Of a stretch of 23,233 bases of DNA, positions 14,002 to 20,755 are shown piece after piece. The notes beneath the pieces are model-generated. The model was given only the letters and a program-made list of their open reading frames with translations. It was not told the DNA's origin and ran no database searches. The stretch lies in the IMG/VR virus record IMGVR_UViG_3300013306_000567, positions 1-23,233 of that record. One strand, written 5' to 3'. The position numbers and the translations under genes are program-made. The number at the start of each line of letters is the position of its first letter. Positions within the stretch are counted from its first letter, which is position 1. Origin of the DNA: a virus.

Positions 14002-15264
14002 ATGTTCTCTCATGTGGTAGCCCTCTACCGCGCCCTTGGGGCACCTGTCATTGAAGATGGAATCGTCAGTTATGAGGGGGCGCCAACGGACGACATCATT
14101 AGCACATTACGACAATGTGATGGGTTGCCCGCGGCCTACGGAAAGTTCGAGCATCTTTCTGTGGAGACCGACGCTGTTGAGATAGAGTTTCGCCTGCCTT
14201 CGAATGAGTCGGGACGCTTTTACAGCAGCCTAGGCGAGTTTGTCGCGCGAAACGGCTCTTTGGGAAAGGGCCATTTTCCAAGCAATGTTTACATCATTGA
14301 GCTCTGCTGGTCGGACAGCGATGAGATTGACCCCCCGGAGATCAAGTCTCTCAGACGGGTTTGCCGGCTAATCGAATTGCTTGCGTTACTAGCAATCGGC
14401 GTTGACAAAGACAGTAGCCCAGATGGTTATAACCTATTTTTTGCCTTACCTCCTGATGGAGCCAAGCCCCCGAGAACATTCCTGCTGCCCACTCAGGTTG
14501 ATATCAAAATTCTTGATTATGAACTCAACCATTTGAGTTTGCTGGAAGAGATCCTAAATCGAAAAAACGAAAACAAGGCACATCTCTCCGAGCGTAAGTT
14601 AATGATTCGGATGGCTGTTGCCAGTGTTATTGAAAAGTTCGAGAGCGAGTCTAATTTGCTCCTTGTGATCGTGCGGGAGTGGCGTGAAGTTCTGGCTACT
14701 TATCGTGCCAATCTCCAAACCTACGTCTACAGCTTTTCGTTTGAGCGGGTTAGACGCGAGGTAGCCCAAGCCGAAATTGACTATGGCACCAAGCTAAGCG
14801 GAGTACTTGGTGACATTGCAGGTAAGATGCTGGCCTTGCCGATATCTTTTGCCGGTTTGGTAGTCCTGGAGAATACCACCTCAAAATTCGAAGCTTTCAT
14901 CCTTGTCGTTGGTCTGGCGGTAGTCTCGATAGTCTTGCTTGCGATCTTACGCAACCAAATGCTACAAACTGAGCGCCTGTTGCACAGTTTTAATGTTATT
15001 TTCGATGAGTTTAAAGACAAGATAAAAACGTATCCCCCAAAACTTCAGGGTCTACTCAGAATTACCATCGATCAAGTCGATAAGCAGGGCAAAACCCTTA
15101 GTAAGACGTTTCAGTTACTGAAGGGACTATCCATGTTGCCAATCGCTGGGGCTTTGCTGTTGGCCTTAATCAAATACTGGGATGGTTTTTTGTGGCTATC
15201 GATGTCTGTTCTATCAATCATATTTTCTGCCCCGACGGCTGATCCGATTTTTCTTAGCCCATAA
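14002..15264 (+). CDS. Unknown protein with C-terminal membrane segments, partner of the NA37-like protein
   Basis: I recognise no family. The 420 residues have a soluble N-terminal half (~1-270) with a mixed alpha/beta start, a TFLLPTQVDIKILDYELNHL segment and long helices (VIEKFESESNLLLVIVREWR). Two hydrophobic segments lie at ~276-290 and ~297-315, then a charged helical stretch, and two more at ~376-392 and ~396-412. Only two bases separate the NA37 stop from this ATG, so translation is coupled. A soluble sensor-like half plus membrane segments is the layout of many abortive-infection effectors, but the function is inference. A weak inverted sequence after the stop (CTCTA ... TAGAG near 15295-15319) is the only possible end signal. 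Confidence 0.8.
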   Translation: MFSHVVALYRALGAPVIEDGIVSYEGAPTDDIISTLRQCDGLPAAYGKFEHLSVETDAVEIEFRLPSNESGRFYSSLGEFVARNGSLGKGHFPSNVYIIELCWSDSDEIDPPEIKSLRRVCRLIELLALLAIGVDKDSSPDGYNLFFALPPDGAKPPRTFLLPTQVDIKILDYELNHLSLLEEILNRKNENKAHLSERKLMIRMAVASVIEKFESESNLLLVIVREWREVLATYRANLQTYVYSFSFERVRREVAQAEIDYGTKLSGVLGDIAGKMLALPISFAGLVVLENTTSKFEAFILVVGLAVVSIVLLAILRNQMLQTERLLHSFNVIFDEFKDKIKTYPPKLQGLLRITIDQVDKQGKTLSKTFQLLKGLSMLPIAGALLLALIKYWDGFLWLSMSVLSIIFSAPTADPIFLSP

Positions 15265-15318
15265 AACAAGATTTGGATTAGGAGTACTGACCGGCTCTAG
15301 ATTCGTAGATACTTTAGA

Positions 15319-15383
15319 GTGACCGCTTCTGGCCGATTGCAGACTGTCGCACAGGGCTGCTTCCGGCCAAAAGCGGCCACTCC
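15319..15383. repeat. Dispersed repeat, copies B and C as an imperfect inverted pair
   Basis: Copy B (15319-15345) contains GACCGCTTCTGGCCGATTGC; copy C (15356-15383) contains TTCCGGCCAAAAGCGGCCAC on the same strand, i.e. the element in reverse. Together they form an imperfect palindrome that could fold into a long hairpin. The pair lies 54 bases after the membrane protein gene, at the right border of that unit. Confidence 0.7.
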
Positions 15384-15548
15384 AATCTTCTACATTACTA
15401 GGGGCAACTTCGGACGCTGGGGACGTTCACCGCGTTGCCCAAGAATAGACATAGCGCAGTTTATATTGAATAGCCCCATGCACTGTGGCTGGTATGTGGG
15501 GCTTCATCTGAAAATGGCTGATGCCGCTTGGTTACTGCGAGCTCGTAG

Positions 15549-15554
15549 TATAAT
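15549..15554 (+). promoter_or_regulatory. Possible -10 element of the HEPN-like gene
   Basis: A perfect TATAAT stands 48 bases before the start codon. The -35 candidate TTGGTT (15528-15533) has a short 15-base spacing, so this is only tentative. Confidence 0.4.
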
Positions 15555-15601
15555 TTTGGTAGCATAAAGTCATGCTTTGAGACACTGTACGGGGTGAAGA
15601 G

Positions 15602-16231
15602 ATGGAGGTTGAGCACATTGAGAGAGACTTTAAGGCTTTAGTCGAAGGTGAGGCCGATTTGTTAAACTTGGTCGTGAAGTTTCACTTCTCGATAGATAAA
15701 GTACTAGATAAAGCTCTTTTTGAGGCTTTGCCTATGGCTAACGCAATGGAGCTAAAAAGGGTTTCTTTTTTATTGAAATTTGATTTTCTATCTGCCTTAA
15801 ACGTTTTAGACAAAGACGTGCGTAAGTTTTTTGACTATTGTAATAGCATAAGGAACACGTTCGCGCATAATCCATATGCAACCTTCCAGAACAAGGACGT
15901 AGTTAAGGCAAAAAGTTTATTGCTTTCCCATCCACGTCCGGTGGTTCCTAAGACTTTTCAGGGAGAGAAGGACAGCGTTGAAGTTTTGAAAACGCTTTTT
16001 AGCGTTTGCTTCCTGCAAGCTGTAGTAGCTTACGAGGCTTTATGTAGGCAGAAGGTTCTTAATCTTATCGCTAGTGAGATGACTATCGAAGCGGCCACCG
16101 GTAAAGGGAGAAAATTCCAAGGGGAAATGTCAGTGCACGCAGAGTTTGAGCGCAGATGTGTCGAGCGCTTGAGTGTACTTTATCCTGCAATAGAACCCGG
16201 GGACTTTTACAATGAGGCCGCGAGAAAATAA
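15602..16231 (+). CDS. HEPN-like protein (RNTFAH motif), possible defence or toxin RNase
   Basis: The 209-residue, all-helical protein carries SIRNTFAHNPY, in which Arg84 and His89 form the Rx4H motif of HEPN domains. The preceding helix LLKFDFLSALNVLDKDVRKF resembles the region before the same motif in MtlR/DUF4145-like HEPN proteins. Many HEPN proteins are RNases in abortive infection or toxin-antitoxin systems; others are inactive or structural. GTGAAGAG just before the ATG serves as ribosome site. The gene stands alone: no nucleotidyltransferase (MNT) or other antitoxin partner is adjacent. Its GC content is clearly lower than that of the phage genes, which points to separate acquisition. 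The domain call is from the motif and predicted helicity only. Confidence 0.65.
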   Translation: MEVEHIERDFKALVEGEADLLNLVVKFHFSIDKVLDKALFEALPMANAMELKRVSFLLKFDFLSALNVLDKDVRKFFDYCNSIRNTFAHNPYATFQNKDVVKAKSLLLSHPRPVVPKTFQGEKDSVEVLKTLFSVCFLQAVVAYEALCRQKVLNLIASEMTIEAATGKGRKFQGEMSVHAEFERRCVERLSVLYPAIEPGDFYNEAARK

Positions 16232-16258
16232 TTTGTGCAGGCCTCCTTCAATATTTTT
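16214..16258 (+). terminator. Weak possible terminator of the HEPN-like gene
   Basis: GAGGCC (16214-16219) can pair with GGCCTC (16240-16245) across a 20-base loop that includes the stop codon, followed by a run of six T residues at 16253-16258. The long loop makes this tentative. Confidence 0.3.
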
Positions 16259-16536
16259 TCACTCTTCTTTTCAAACTTTTTAGTGTTGGCGAGTAATATT
16301 CCCACCGATTAACCCAATGTGCTCTGCTACGCCTTCATCGCAGGTGGTTGTTCCAGTGCAACCAAGGGGTAATTCATGTGCACTCCCTGGAGTAGTGGAT
16401 GGCTGCCGTGATACCAACTGGAGATGGTAGACCAACACGGCCCGGCGTGATTGCCAGGCGCGTAAGAAAATCCCGGGGCACCGGGGCGAAGTGTGGGGCC
16501 GATTGACATAGGACGGAATTATTCACAGTCGGCTAT
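16232..16536. other. Intergenic region without a supported gene
   Basis: Apart from the T-rich start (16250-16285) I see no clear structure. A 60-codon minus-strand frame (16327-16509) has no ribosome site or recognisable motif and is not called. Confidence 0.4.
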
Positions 16537-16908
16537 TCACTGTTTCCAATGGGTGACATCAATCGGCTTTAGGCCGAAAGAGGTAATCGACGGGTCATAT
16601 TCGAGGTATTGGTTCAGCGAAAAAGTATAGCTGCCTGGCGGGATATTACGAACGCTTGCTGGCCACATTTCGTCGGTTGATACCGGAGAACCTGATGCGT
16701 CGTAAGCGGTAATTTGGACTTGCACACCGACCGCTTCGGCACAGTTGTTTTCCAAGGTGGCCGAGCCCTGCATCACCGTGCACGCGGCGGCGTCGCACTT
16801 TTTCACAAACTGGGCTTTCATCGAGGTTATTTTGATGTCCGACACCGAGCAGTCTGCATAGACCAAATGGGTGGCCACTAAAAAGGCTAACGCTACGACG
16901 TACTTCAT
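16537..16908 (-). CDS. Small exported protein (FxLYD-like)
   Basis: The 123-residue product starts MKYVVALAFLVATHLVYADCS, a clear Sec signal peptide cut after YA. The mature part has four cysteines (DCSVSD, KKCDAAAC, NNCAEA), and a beta-sandwich pattern with VQVQITAYDASGSPV and a FSLNQYLEYDP end, much like small FxLYD-type periplasmic proteins. AAAGGA nine bases before this ATG (in the gene's direction) supports it over the longer in-frame start at 17001, which would spoil the signal peptide. Its function is unknown; the cysteines suggest disulphides and hence the periplasm. Confidence 0.78.
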   Translation of the reverse strand: MKYVVALAFLVATHLVYADCSVSDIKITSMKAQFVKKCDAAACTVMQGSATLENNCAEAVGVQVQITAYDASGSPVSTDEMWPASVRNIPPGSYTFSLNQYLEYDPSITSFGLKPIDVTHWKQ

Positions 16909-17000
16909 GGGGCGATTCCTTTCGATTGAGCTGTGCATAGTGCCGATCTGCCATAGCCGAAACAAGGCGGCAACGCCGTGGTAAAGCAAGAACGCATACA

Positions 17001-17028
17001 CAAAAAAACCACTCCGTTAGTTTTTTTG
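17001..17028. terminator. Possible AT-stem terminator between two minus-strand genes
   Basis: AAAAAAAC (17002-17009) and GTTTTTTT (17020-17027) are inverted copies with a ten-base loop. The stem is almost only A-T, but either strand ends in a T run. It lies downstream of the gene ending at 17069. Confidence 0.35.
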
Positions 17029-17068
17029 AGGACGATTGACGGAAAACACCGTTACTCGTAACGCGGGC

Positions 17069-17317
17069 TCAGTTACCTTGTTCGCGATCTTTCGCCAGTT
17101 TCTTGGCCCACAGGGCGGCGGTTAACTCATCGAGAAACACGTCAACATCCTCCTGGTCGAAAATTCCCAACTCCTTCAGCTCCAGCATGCGGCCATCTAG
17201 CATGCCCTGACGCCAACTTTGCGAGTCATGATTGTCGTCGTTGATCAGGTAACCCAGCTCTTCGCGCAGCCGCGCCAGACGCCGGGCTTTCAGTGATTCG
17301 GCAGGATCGATAGGCAT
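17069..17317 (-). CDS. Unknown small charged protein
   Basis: The 82-residue, Leu/Glu/Asp/Arg-rich helical protein starts MPIDPAESLKARRLARLREE and ends with KKLAKDREQGN. It has no signal peptide or membrane segment. A GGGAA stretch about ten bases upstream is its only ribosome site. It lies 31 bases downstream of the 17349-17969 gene on the same strand, so the two may form an operon. No family is recognised; the coding potential is judged from length, composition and isolation from other frames. Confidence 0.6.
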   Translation of the reverse strand: MPIDPAESLKARRLARLREELGYLINDDNHDSQSWRQGMLDGRMLELKELGIFDQEDVDVFLDELTAALWAKKLAKDREQGN

Positions 17318-17348
17318 AACGGGGTTCCCTTGTGTTCGTTACTAGACG

Positions 17349-17969
17349 CTATTCGCCTGCGTCCGGAGCGGAGCGACTTTTCCTTTCCAGCTCATCGAGC
17401 CAAGCGATCACTTCGTTCATGCTCTTATCCCGATCCCACTCTCCGGGTAGAAGATCTTCAGCAGGTAGACCTACATGTAAACGAAGTTTTTTCACTATGG
17501 CAGATGCCTGCAGCCCGAGTAAGGCATAGCCCCGTCTCCTTACCCAGAAAAATTCGGGGTGATCTGGCGGGTCGCAATTGAAGTCTTGGATGCCTCGAAG
17601 CTTTCCATGAAGCTGATCTTGTTGATCGGGAATCCGAAGAATCAAATACATCAAATCTTTATGTAAAAGCCGCCAATCAACATCAAGCTCCAGCGGACGA
17701 AATACTGGGTCCGCAGTCGTGGTCTGGCAATATCCATCTTGGCCCGCTGGTTGACCATGCCAGGTGCCATCGTCTTTGCAGCAGTCGAAACATTCAGTGG
17801 CGAATCGATCCAAATGGGAAGCAACAATAATTCCTAGATAGGTAGTGGCTTGGTTAATCGTCTTACGCTTGATCCACCACTCTTTGATAAGGACAAATGC
17901 GTTGCCAAGCAAGACGCCGCTGATACCCGCCACAGCCGAGATTATTGCTGAAACGTTCCCTGGATCCAT
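17349..17969 (-). CDS. Unknown membrane-anchored protein
   Basis: The 206-residue product has one N-terminal membrane segment (~5-29, VSAIISAVAGISGVLLGNAF), then a basic stop-transfer stretch (KEWWIKRKTINQ). The rest is a cytoplasmic, Trp/Cys/His-containing domain (FDCCKDDGTWHGQ, then LDVDWRLLHKDLMYLILRIP). GGAGAGG seven bases before the ATG (in the gene's direction) is a strong ribosome site. I cannot name the family; similar single-TM proteins of unknown function are common in accessory regions. Its position next to other unlinked cargo genes makes a defence or exclusion role possible, but nothing in the sequence shows it. Confidence 0.75.
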   Translation of the reverse strand: MDPGNVSAIISAVAGISGVLLGNAFVLIKEWWIKRKTINQATTYLGIIVASHLDRFATECFDCCKDDGTWHGQPAGQDGYCQTTTADPVFRPLELDVDWRLLHKDLMYLILRIPDQQDQLHGKLRGIQDFNCDPPDHPEFFWVRRRGYALLGLQASAIVKKLRLHVGLPAEDLLPGEWDRDKSMNEVIAWLDELERKSRSAPDAGE

Positions 17970-18302
17970 TAATGCCTCTCCGTGAGTTGAATATGTAAAC
18001 GCTGATTGTAGGCACTTCGATCAATAGCGCGCGGAGACTTATTTTTGTGACAGCAGCCACTCCAGTCACTTATCAGCACCATGTGGGCATTTTTCGAACG
18101 CCAAAAACCACAAATCCCAGATATTCTCTTGGAAAATCAGTGGCGTGCACTTACCAAATGTGGCGTTGCAGGAGAGATTCAAACGCCAACAACTTTTGCC
18201 TCCATCAGTCTCTTCAAGATTCATCGTTACTGTCCGCTTATGGCCGAAAGCTGCCGCTCACGGAATACCGCTTTTGGCCGATTGCTGCCTGCAAAGACGA
18301 TA
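17970..18302. other. Intergenic region with tRNA-like remnant and repeat copies D and E
   Basis: No gene is supported. Around 18160-18190 the minus strand resembles a decayed 3' part of a tRNA gene (TTTGAATCTCTCC followed by GCAACGCCA). Repeat copies D and E follow at 18231 and 18265. Confidence 0.45.
18231..18289 (+). repeat. Dispersed repeat, copies D and E in direct orientation
   Basis: Copy D (18231-18255) and copy E (18265-18289) start 34 bases apart and share 19 of 25 positions, with the common core CCGCTT, TGGCCGA and GCTGCC. They lie just after (on the minus strand) the end of the small 18303-18521 gene. Confidence 0.75.
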
Positions 18303-18521
18303 TTAGGATTGCCGTATCCGCATAATCGCATCTGTGATCGCTTTTGCATTTGTGTCTAAGGTCTCCATAGCCATCACAGCGTTATCTGCAACCACTGCTG
18401 CGCCACTGGCTGCAAGCCAAACGGCAACCTCCTCGATTGCCGCCGCCAGTGCATGCTGGTTGTGCAGGAGCAATGTCAGGGCGTCAGCAGTGGCGATATT
18501 AGAAGCTGAGTTAGTTGGCAT
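18303..18521 (-). CDS. Unknown small alanine-rich helical protein
   Basis: The 72-residue protein begins MPTNSASNIATADALTLLLH and has NQHALAAAIEEVAVWLAASG and ETLDTNAKAITDAI segments. It is all-helical with no signal peptide. AGGA lies eight bases before the ATG at 18521, which I prefer to the in-frame ATG at 18530, whose ribosome site would be missing. From memory, short proteins of this look recur in Pseudomonas genomes without known function; I cannot confirm this here. Confidence 0.65.
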   Translation of the reverse strand: MPTNSASNIATADALTLLLHNQHALAAAIEEVAVWLAASGAAVVADNAVMAMETLDTNAKAITDAIMRIRQS

Positions 18522-18530
18522 GCGATCCAT

Positions 18531-18912
18531 CCTGGAAATGAGGGGTTCGCGAAGCCTAGCTCATGCGGCCGCCGCAGAGAGGCTTAGATACCGCATGCTT
18601 AAAAATTGCTACGCCGCGCAGATGATTTGAGACTTTAGCCAATCAGTTGGGAGGGGAGGTGGGACACTGCATCCAATCCATCATCGGCGCGACGGAGAAA
18701 CGGCGGGAGAGTGGGGCAGGTGTGGCGGTGATTGGGGGCATTGGGGGTACGGAATCGGTGTGGCTGGGAGGTGGGGGAGTTTATCAGGAATGACCGCTCG
18801 GGCTCAGTGATATCCGGCGGAAATACAACCTCATCAAGTGTGGGATTAAGCAAGACAGCCATGAAATGGACTGATAGCATCGGGCTATCAACAAGAGTGA
18901 GGAAGGGATCCC
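18531..18912. other. Intergenic region with a cluster of G tracts
   Basis: No gene is supported. The plus strand has eight or more runs of three to five G between 18649 and 18777, including GGGGG at 18734 and 18743 with a four-base spacer. This could fold into quadruplex-like structure ahead of the exported protein gene. GAGGAAGGGA at its right end is the ribosome site of that gene. Confidence 0.5.
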
Positions 18913-19572
18913 ATGCTGAAAAAACTCGCATCATCTGTACTCGTCGCCGGCGCCCTGCTTGCCTCCGCTCAAGGGGCTTTCGCCGAAGAAAAGCTGTTCA
19001 AAAACTACGTCTACCAAACCCCACTCGCAAAATTCACCGAAGCGGCCGGTTACTACGACTGCTCCGAAGACGTCGGCGGAACCGCGAGGTGCATCGACGA
19101 TGTGGATTTCCTGGAAGAGAAATTCACCGTCGCGCTGATCTTCTCCGGGGACAAGCTGATGATGGTTTCACTCATCAGCCCGTTTGATCAGAACCTGTAC
19201 GTCAAAGCCATCGCGGGGCTTTCCAAATCATTCACGCTGGTTTCCATGAGCGATGAGAAATCCATCCTGGATATGTTCGATACCGCGAGAAAGTCGAGAA
19301 GCACTGAAGAGCTGACGACGAAGATTTCCAATTTTGAACAGGTTGGCCTGGCGTCGGGGAATCTGACTTATACGTTTCTTGAAGGGTTGAACGCTAAAGG
19401 GCAGACCCATGCTGTTAGTGCGTTGGCTGCTGCGCCGGAGAATACTCGGTCAGCCGAGTTGGTGATGGCGGGGCAAGGTGCGGATTCGGGGATGATTATT
19501 CGGTTTACGTTTCCGCGGTTAGAGGCGAATAAGATTTTGGCTGAGGCTAAGAAGCCTGTTGAGTCGTTCTGA
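18913..19572 (+). CDS. Exported protein of unknown function
   Basis: The 219-residue product has a classic signal peptide (MLKKLASSVLVAGALLASAQ, then GAFA, cut before EEK). The mature domain has one cysteine pair (YDCSEDV and ARCIDDV) that may form a disulphide, an alternating strand/helix pattern and a C-terminal beta strand MIIRFTFPRLEANK. The purine-rich ribosome site just upstream fixes the ATG at 18913. Its GC content is like that of core Pseudomonas genes, unlike its right-hand neighbours, so it may be resident sequence next to acquired genes. I cannot assign a family. Confidence 0.8.
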   Translation: MLKKLASSVLVAGALLASAQGAFAEEKLFKNYVYQTPLAKFTEAAGYYDCSEDVGGTARCIDDVDFLEEKFTVALIFSGDKLMMVSLISPFDQNLYVKAIAGLSKSFTLVSMSDEKSILDMFDTARKSRSTEELTTKISNFEQVGLASGNLTYTFLEGLNAKGQTHAVSALAAAPENTRSAELVMAGQGADSGMIIRFTFPRLEANKILAEAKKPVESF

Positions 19573-19740
19573 TCGACTGATTTCAAGGGGGAGAAAGGGA
19601 ACGGATTTATTTGTTTTGAATTTTGGCAATTTAATTGGTTCTTCCCCGGTTTTTCGCATCTGTTCGTATTGAATGTGGTGGTTAAATCTGAAATGTAATT
19701 TAAGGGGTGATGATACGCCCGTAATGAAAAGGAGGTGAGT

Positions 19741-20640
19741 GTGGCTAATTTTGAAAATGTGGCGTACAGCGAGTTAGTAGCGGAGCTGCTAAATGATGCA
19801 ATTTATTTAAAGGATAGATCAAAAAGAGGGATTATTTCAACTGTTAGGCAATATTCCGAGGTTGTTATTCGGCGAATTCTTGATCTTGCTCAAGATGATC
19901 ACGTAACTTTGGGTAAGTCCGAAATTGTTTCGGCTCTAAAAGTGAAAAGCAATGATAGTGAACTGCTGATGCAGGCTGTTGAGAATATAAGGGTTATCGG
20001 AAATAAATGTACCCATACTCAATCGTTGGGTCCAGTTACAGAAGATGATATTGATAGTGTGTTTGAAAGTCTGTTTGATGTTTATGCATATTTGTTTGTT
20101 GATTTCTTCACAAAACACAAGTTTGGAAAGAACAGTGCAATAATGTCATCATTTTCGATTTTGCCACCCGTTATTCGCTACAAAGCCTTAAAAAGCTTGT
20201 ATGAGTCGGATTGTAATAATATTTCAATTATTGACAAGTACTCACTATCCATTCTAAAGGCAATAGGTGTAGATGAGGCGAAGTCTTGGGTTTTGGAAAG
20301 GAAGGATGAGTTGCTTAAAGTTCCAGCCTACACCAAGGAAGGTATCGAAGAAATAAGAAGTAACTTAGGTAGCGCGGCTGCAAACGAATACATGCGAAAT
20401 GCACCAAATATGTTTGATTGCTGCATGGATCGCCTGTGCGAGGTCGCCGCAATCATTTCTAAGAATGGTTTATTTTATAATGATTTTGAAAGCGCAATGG
20501 AGTTGTTTAAATCTAAGGGGGTGGTTCAAGGAGATTCTGTTGAGATCGTTTCTTTTAACGATCTTATGCAGTTTGTATATCTTGGTAGAAGGCCAGTGCC
20601 AAATGAAAAGCTTGATGAAGATTATTTGGCAATTATTTGA
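19741..20640 (+). CDS. Unknown protein with DUF4145/HEPN-like N-terminal domain
   Basis: The 299-residue, mainly helical protein is AT-rich. The N-terminal ~120 residues contain RQYSEVVIRRILDL and NIRVIGNKCTH; the R-x2-GN-x3-H pattern (Arg84, Asn88, His92) is the signature of DUF4145-type HEPN domains. The rest (120-299) has no motif I recognise. GGAGG at 19731-19735 stands five bases before GTG 19741, which I prefer to the GTG at 19735 that overlaps this ribosome site. The gene converges on a two-gene minus-strand operon of similar base composition, sharing a terminator with it, so all three may have arrived together. A defence role is plausible but not shown. Confidence 0.7.
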   Translation: MANFENVAYSELVAELLNDAIYLKDRSKRGIISTVRQYSEVVIRRILDLAQDDHVTLGKSEIVSALKVKSNDSELLMQAVENIRVIGNKCTHTQSLGPVTEDDIDSVFESLFDVYAYLFVDFFTKHKFGKNSAIMSSFSILPPVIRYKALKSLYESDCNNISIIDKYSLSILKAIGVDEAKSWVLERKDELLKVPAYTKEGIEEIRSNLGSAAANEYMRNAPNMFDCCMDRLCEVAAIISKNGLFYNDFESAMELFKSKGVVQGDSVEIVSFNDLMQFVYLGRRPVPNEKLDEDYLAII

Positions 20641-20721
20641 TTGAAAGTTTCTCTTTGGATAGCTGATATTGTTTTGTATGGGGGGGCGTGTTTTTTGATT
20701 TGTGATTGATAAAAATAGGGT

Positions 20722-20755
20722 AATCAAACCCCAGCTATGACTGGGGCTTGATTTT
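20722..20755. terminator. Bidirectional terminator between convergent genes
   Basis: AATCAA-A-CCCCAG (20722-20734) pairs with CTGGGG-C-TTGATT (20741-20753), twelve pairs with one mismatch, around the loop CTATGA. T-rich sequence follows on both strands. It serves the gene ending at 20640 and the operon ending at 20754, the stop of which lies at its edge. Confidence 0.85.

Larger units (their letters stand above)
15265..15601. other. Intergenic region with repeat pair and possible promoter
   Basis: No gene is supported. The left part holds repeat copies B and C in opposed orientation. The right part has a TATAAT at 15549-15554 with TTGGTT at 15528-15533 (15-base spacing, short), which could be the promoter of the HEPN-like gene. 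Confidence 0.55.

Noticed and set aside
15319-15567. An 82-codon frame over the repeat pair
   Set aside because: It is made largely of the repeats, has no ribosome site, and its codon content is unlike its neighbours.
16327-16509. A 60-codon minus-strand frame
   Set aside because: There is no ribosome site, domain or clear composition bias; it could be a decayed gene but is not supportable.
18047-18359. Two overlapping plus-strand frames of 92 codons
   Set aside because: They contain the RRDSN and GEIQTP strings typical of false frames antisense to tRNA-like sequence, and they run through the repeats.
18635-18934. A 99-codon minus-strand frame over the G-tract region
   Set aside because: It is Pro-rich from antisense G runs, overlaps the start of the exported protein gene, and has no family resemblance.
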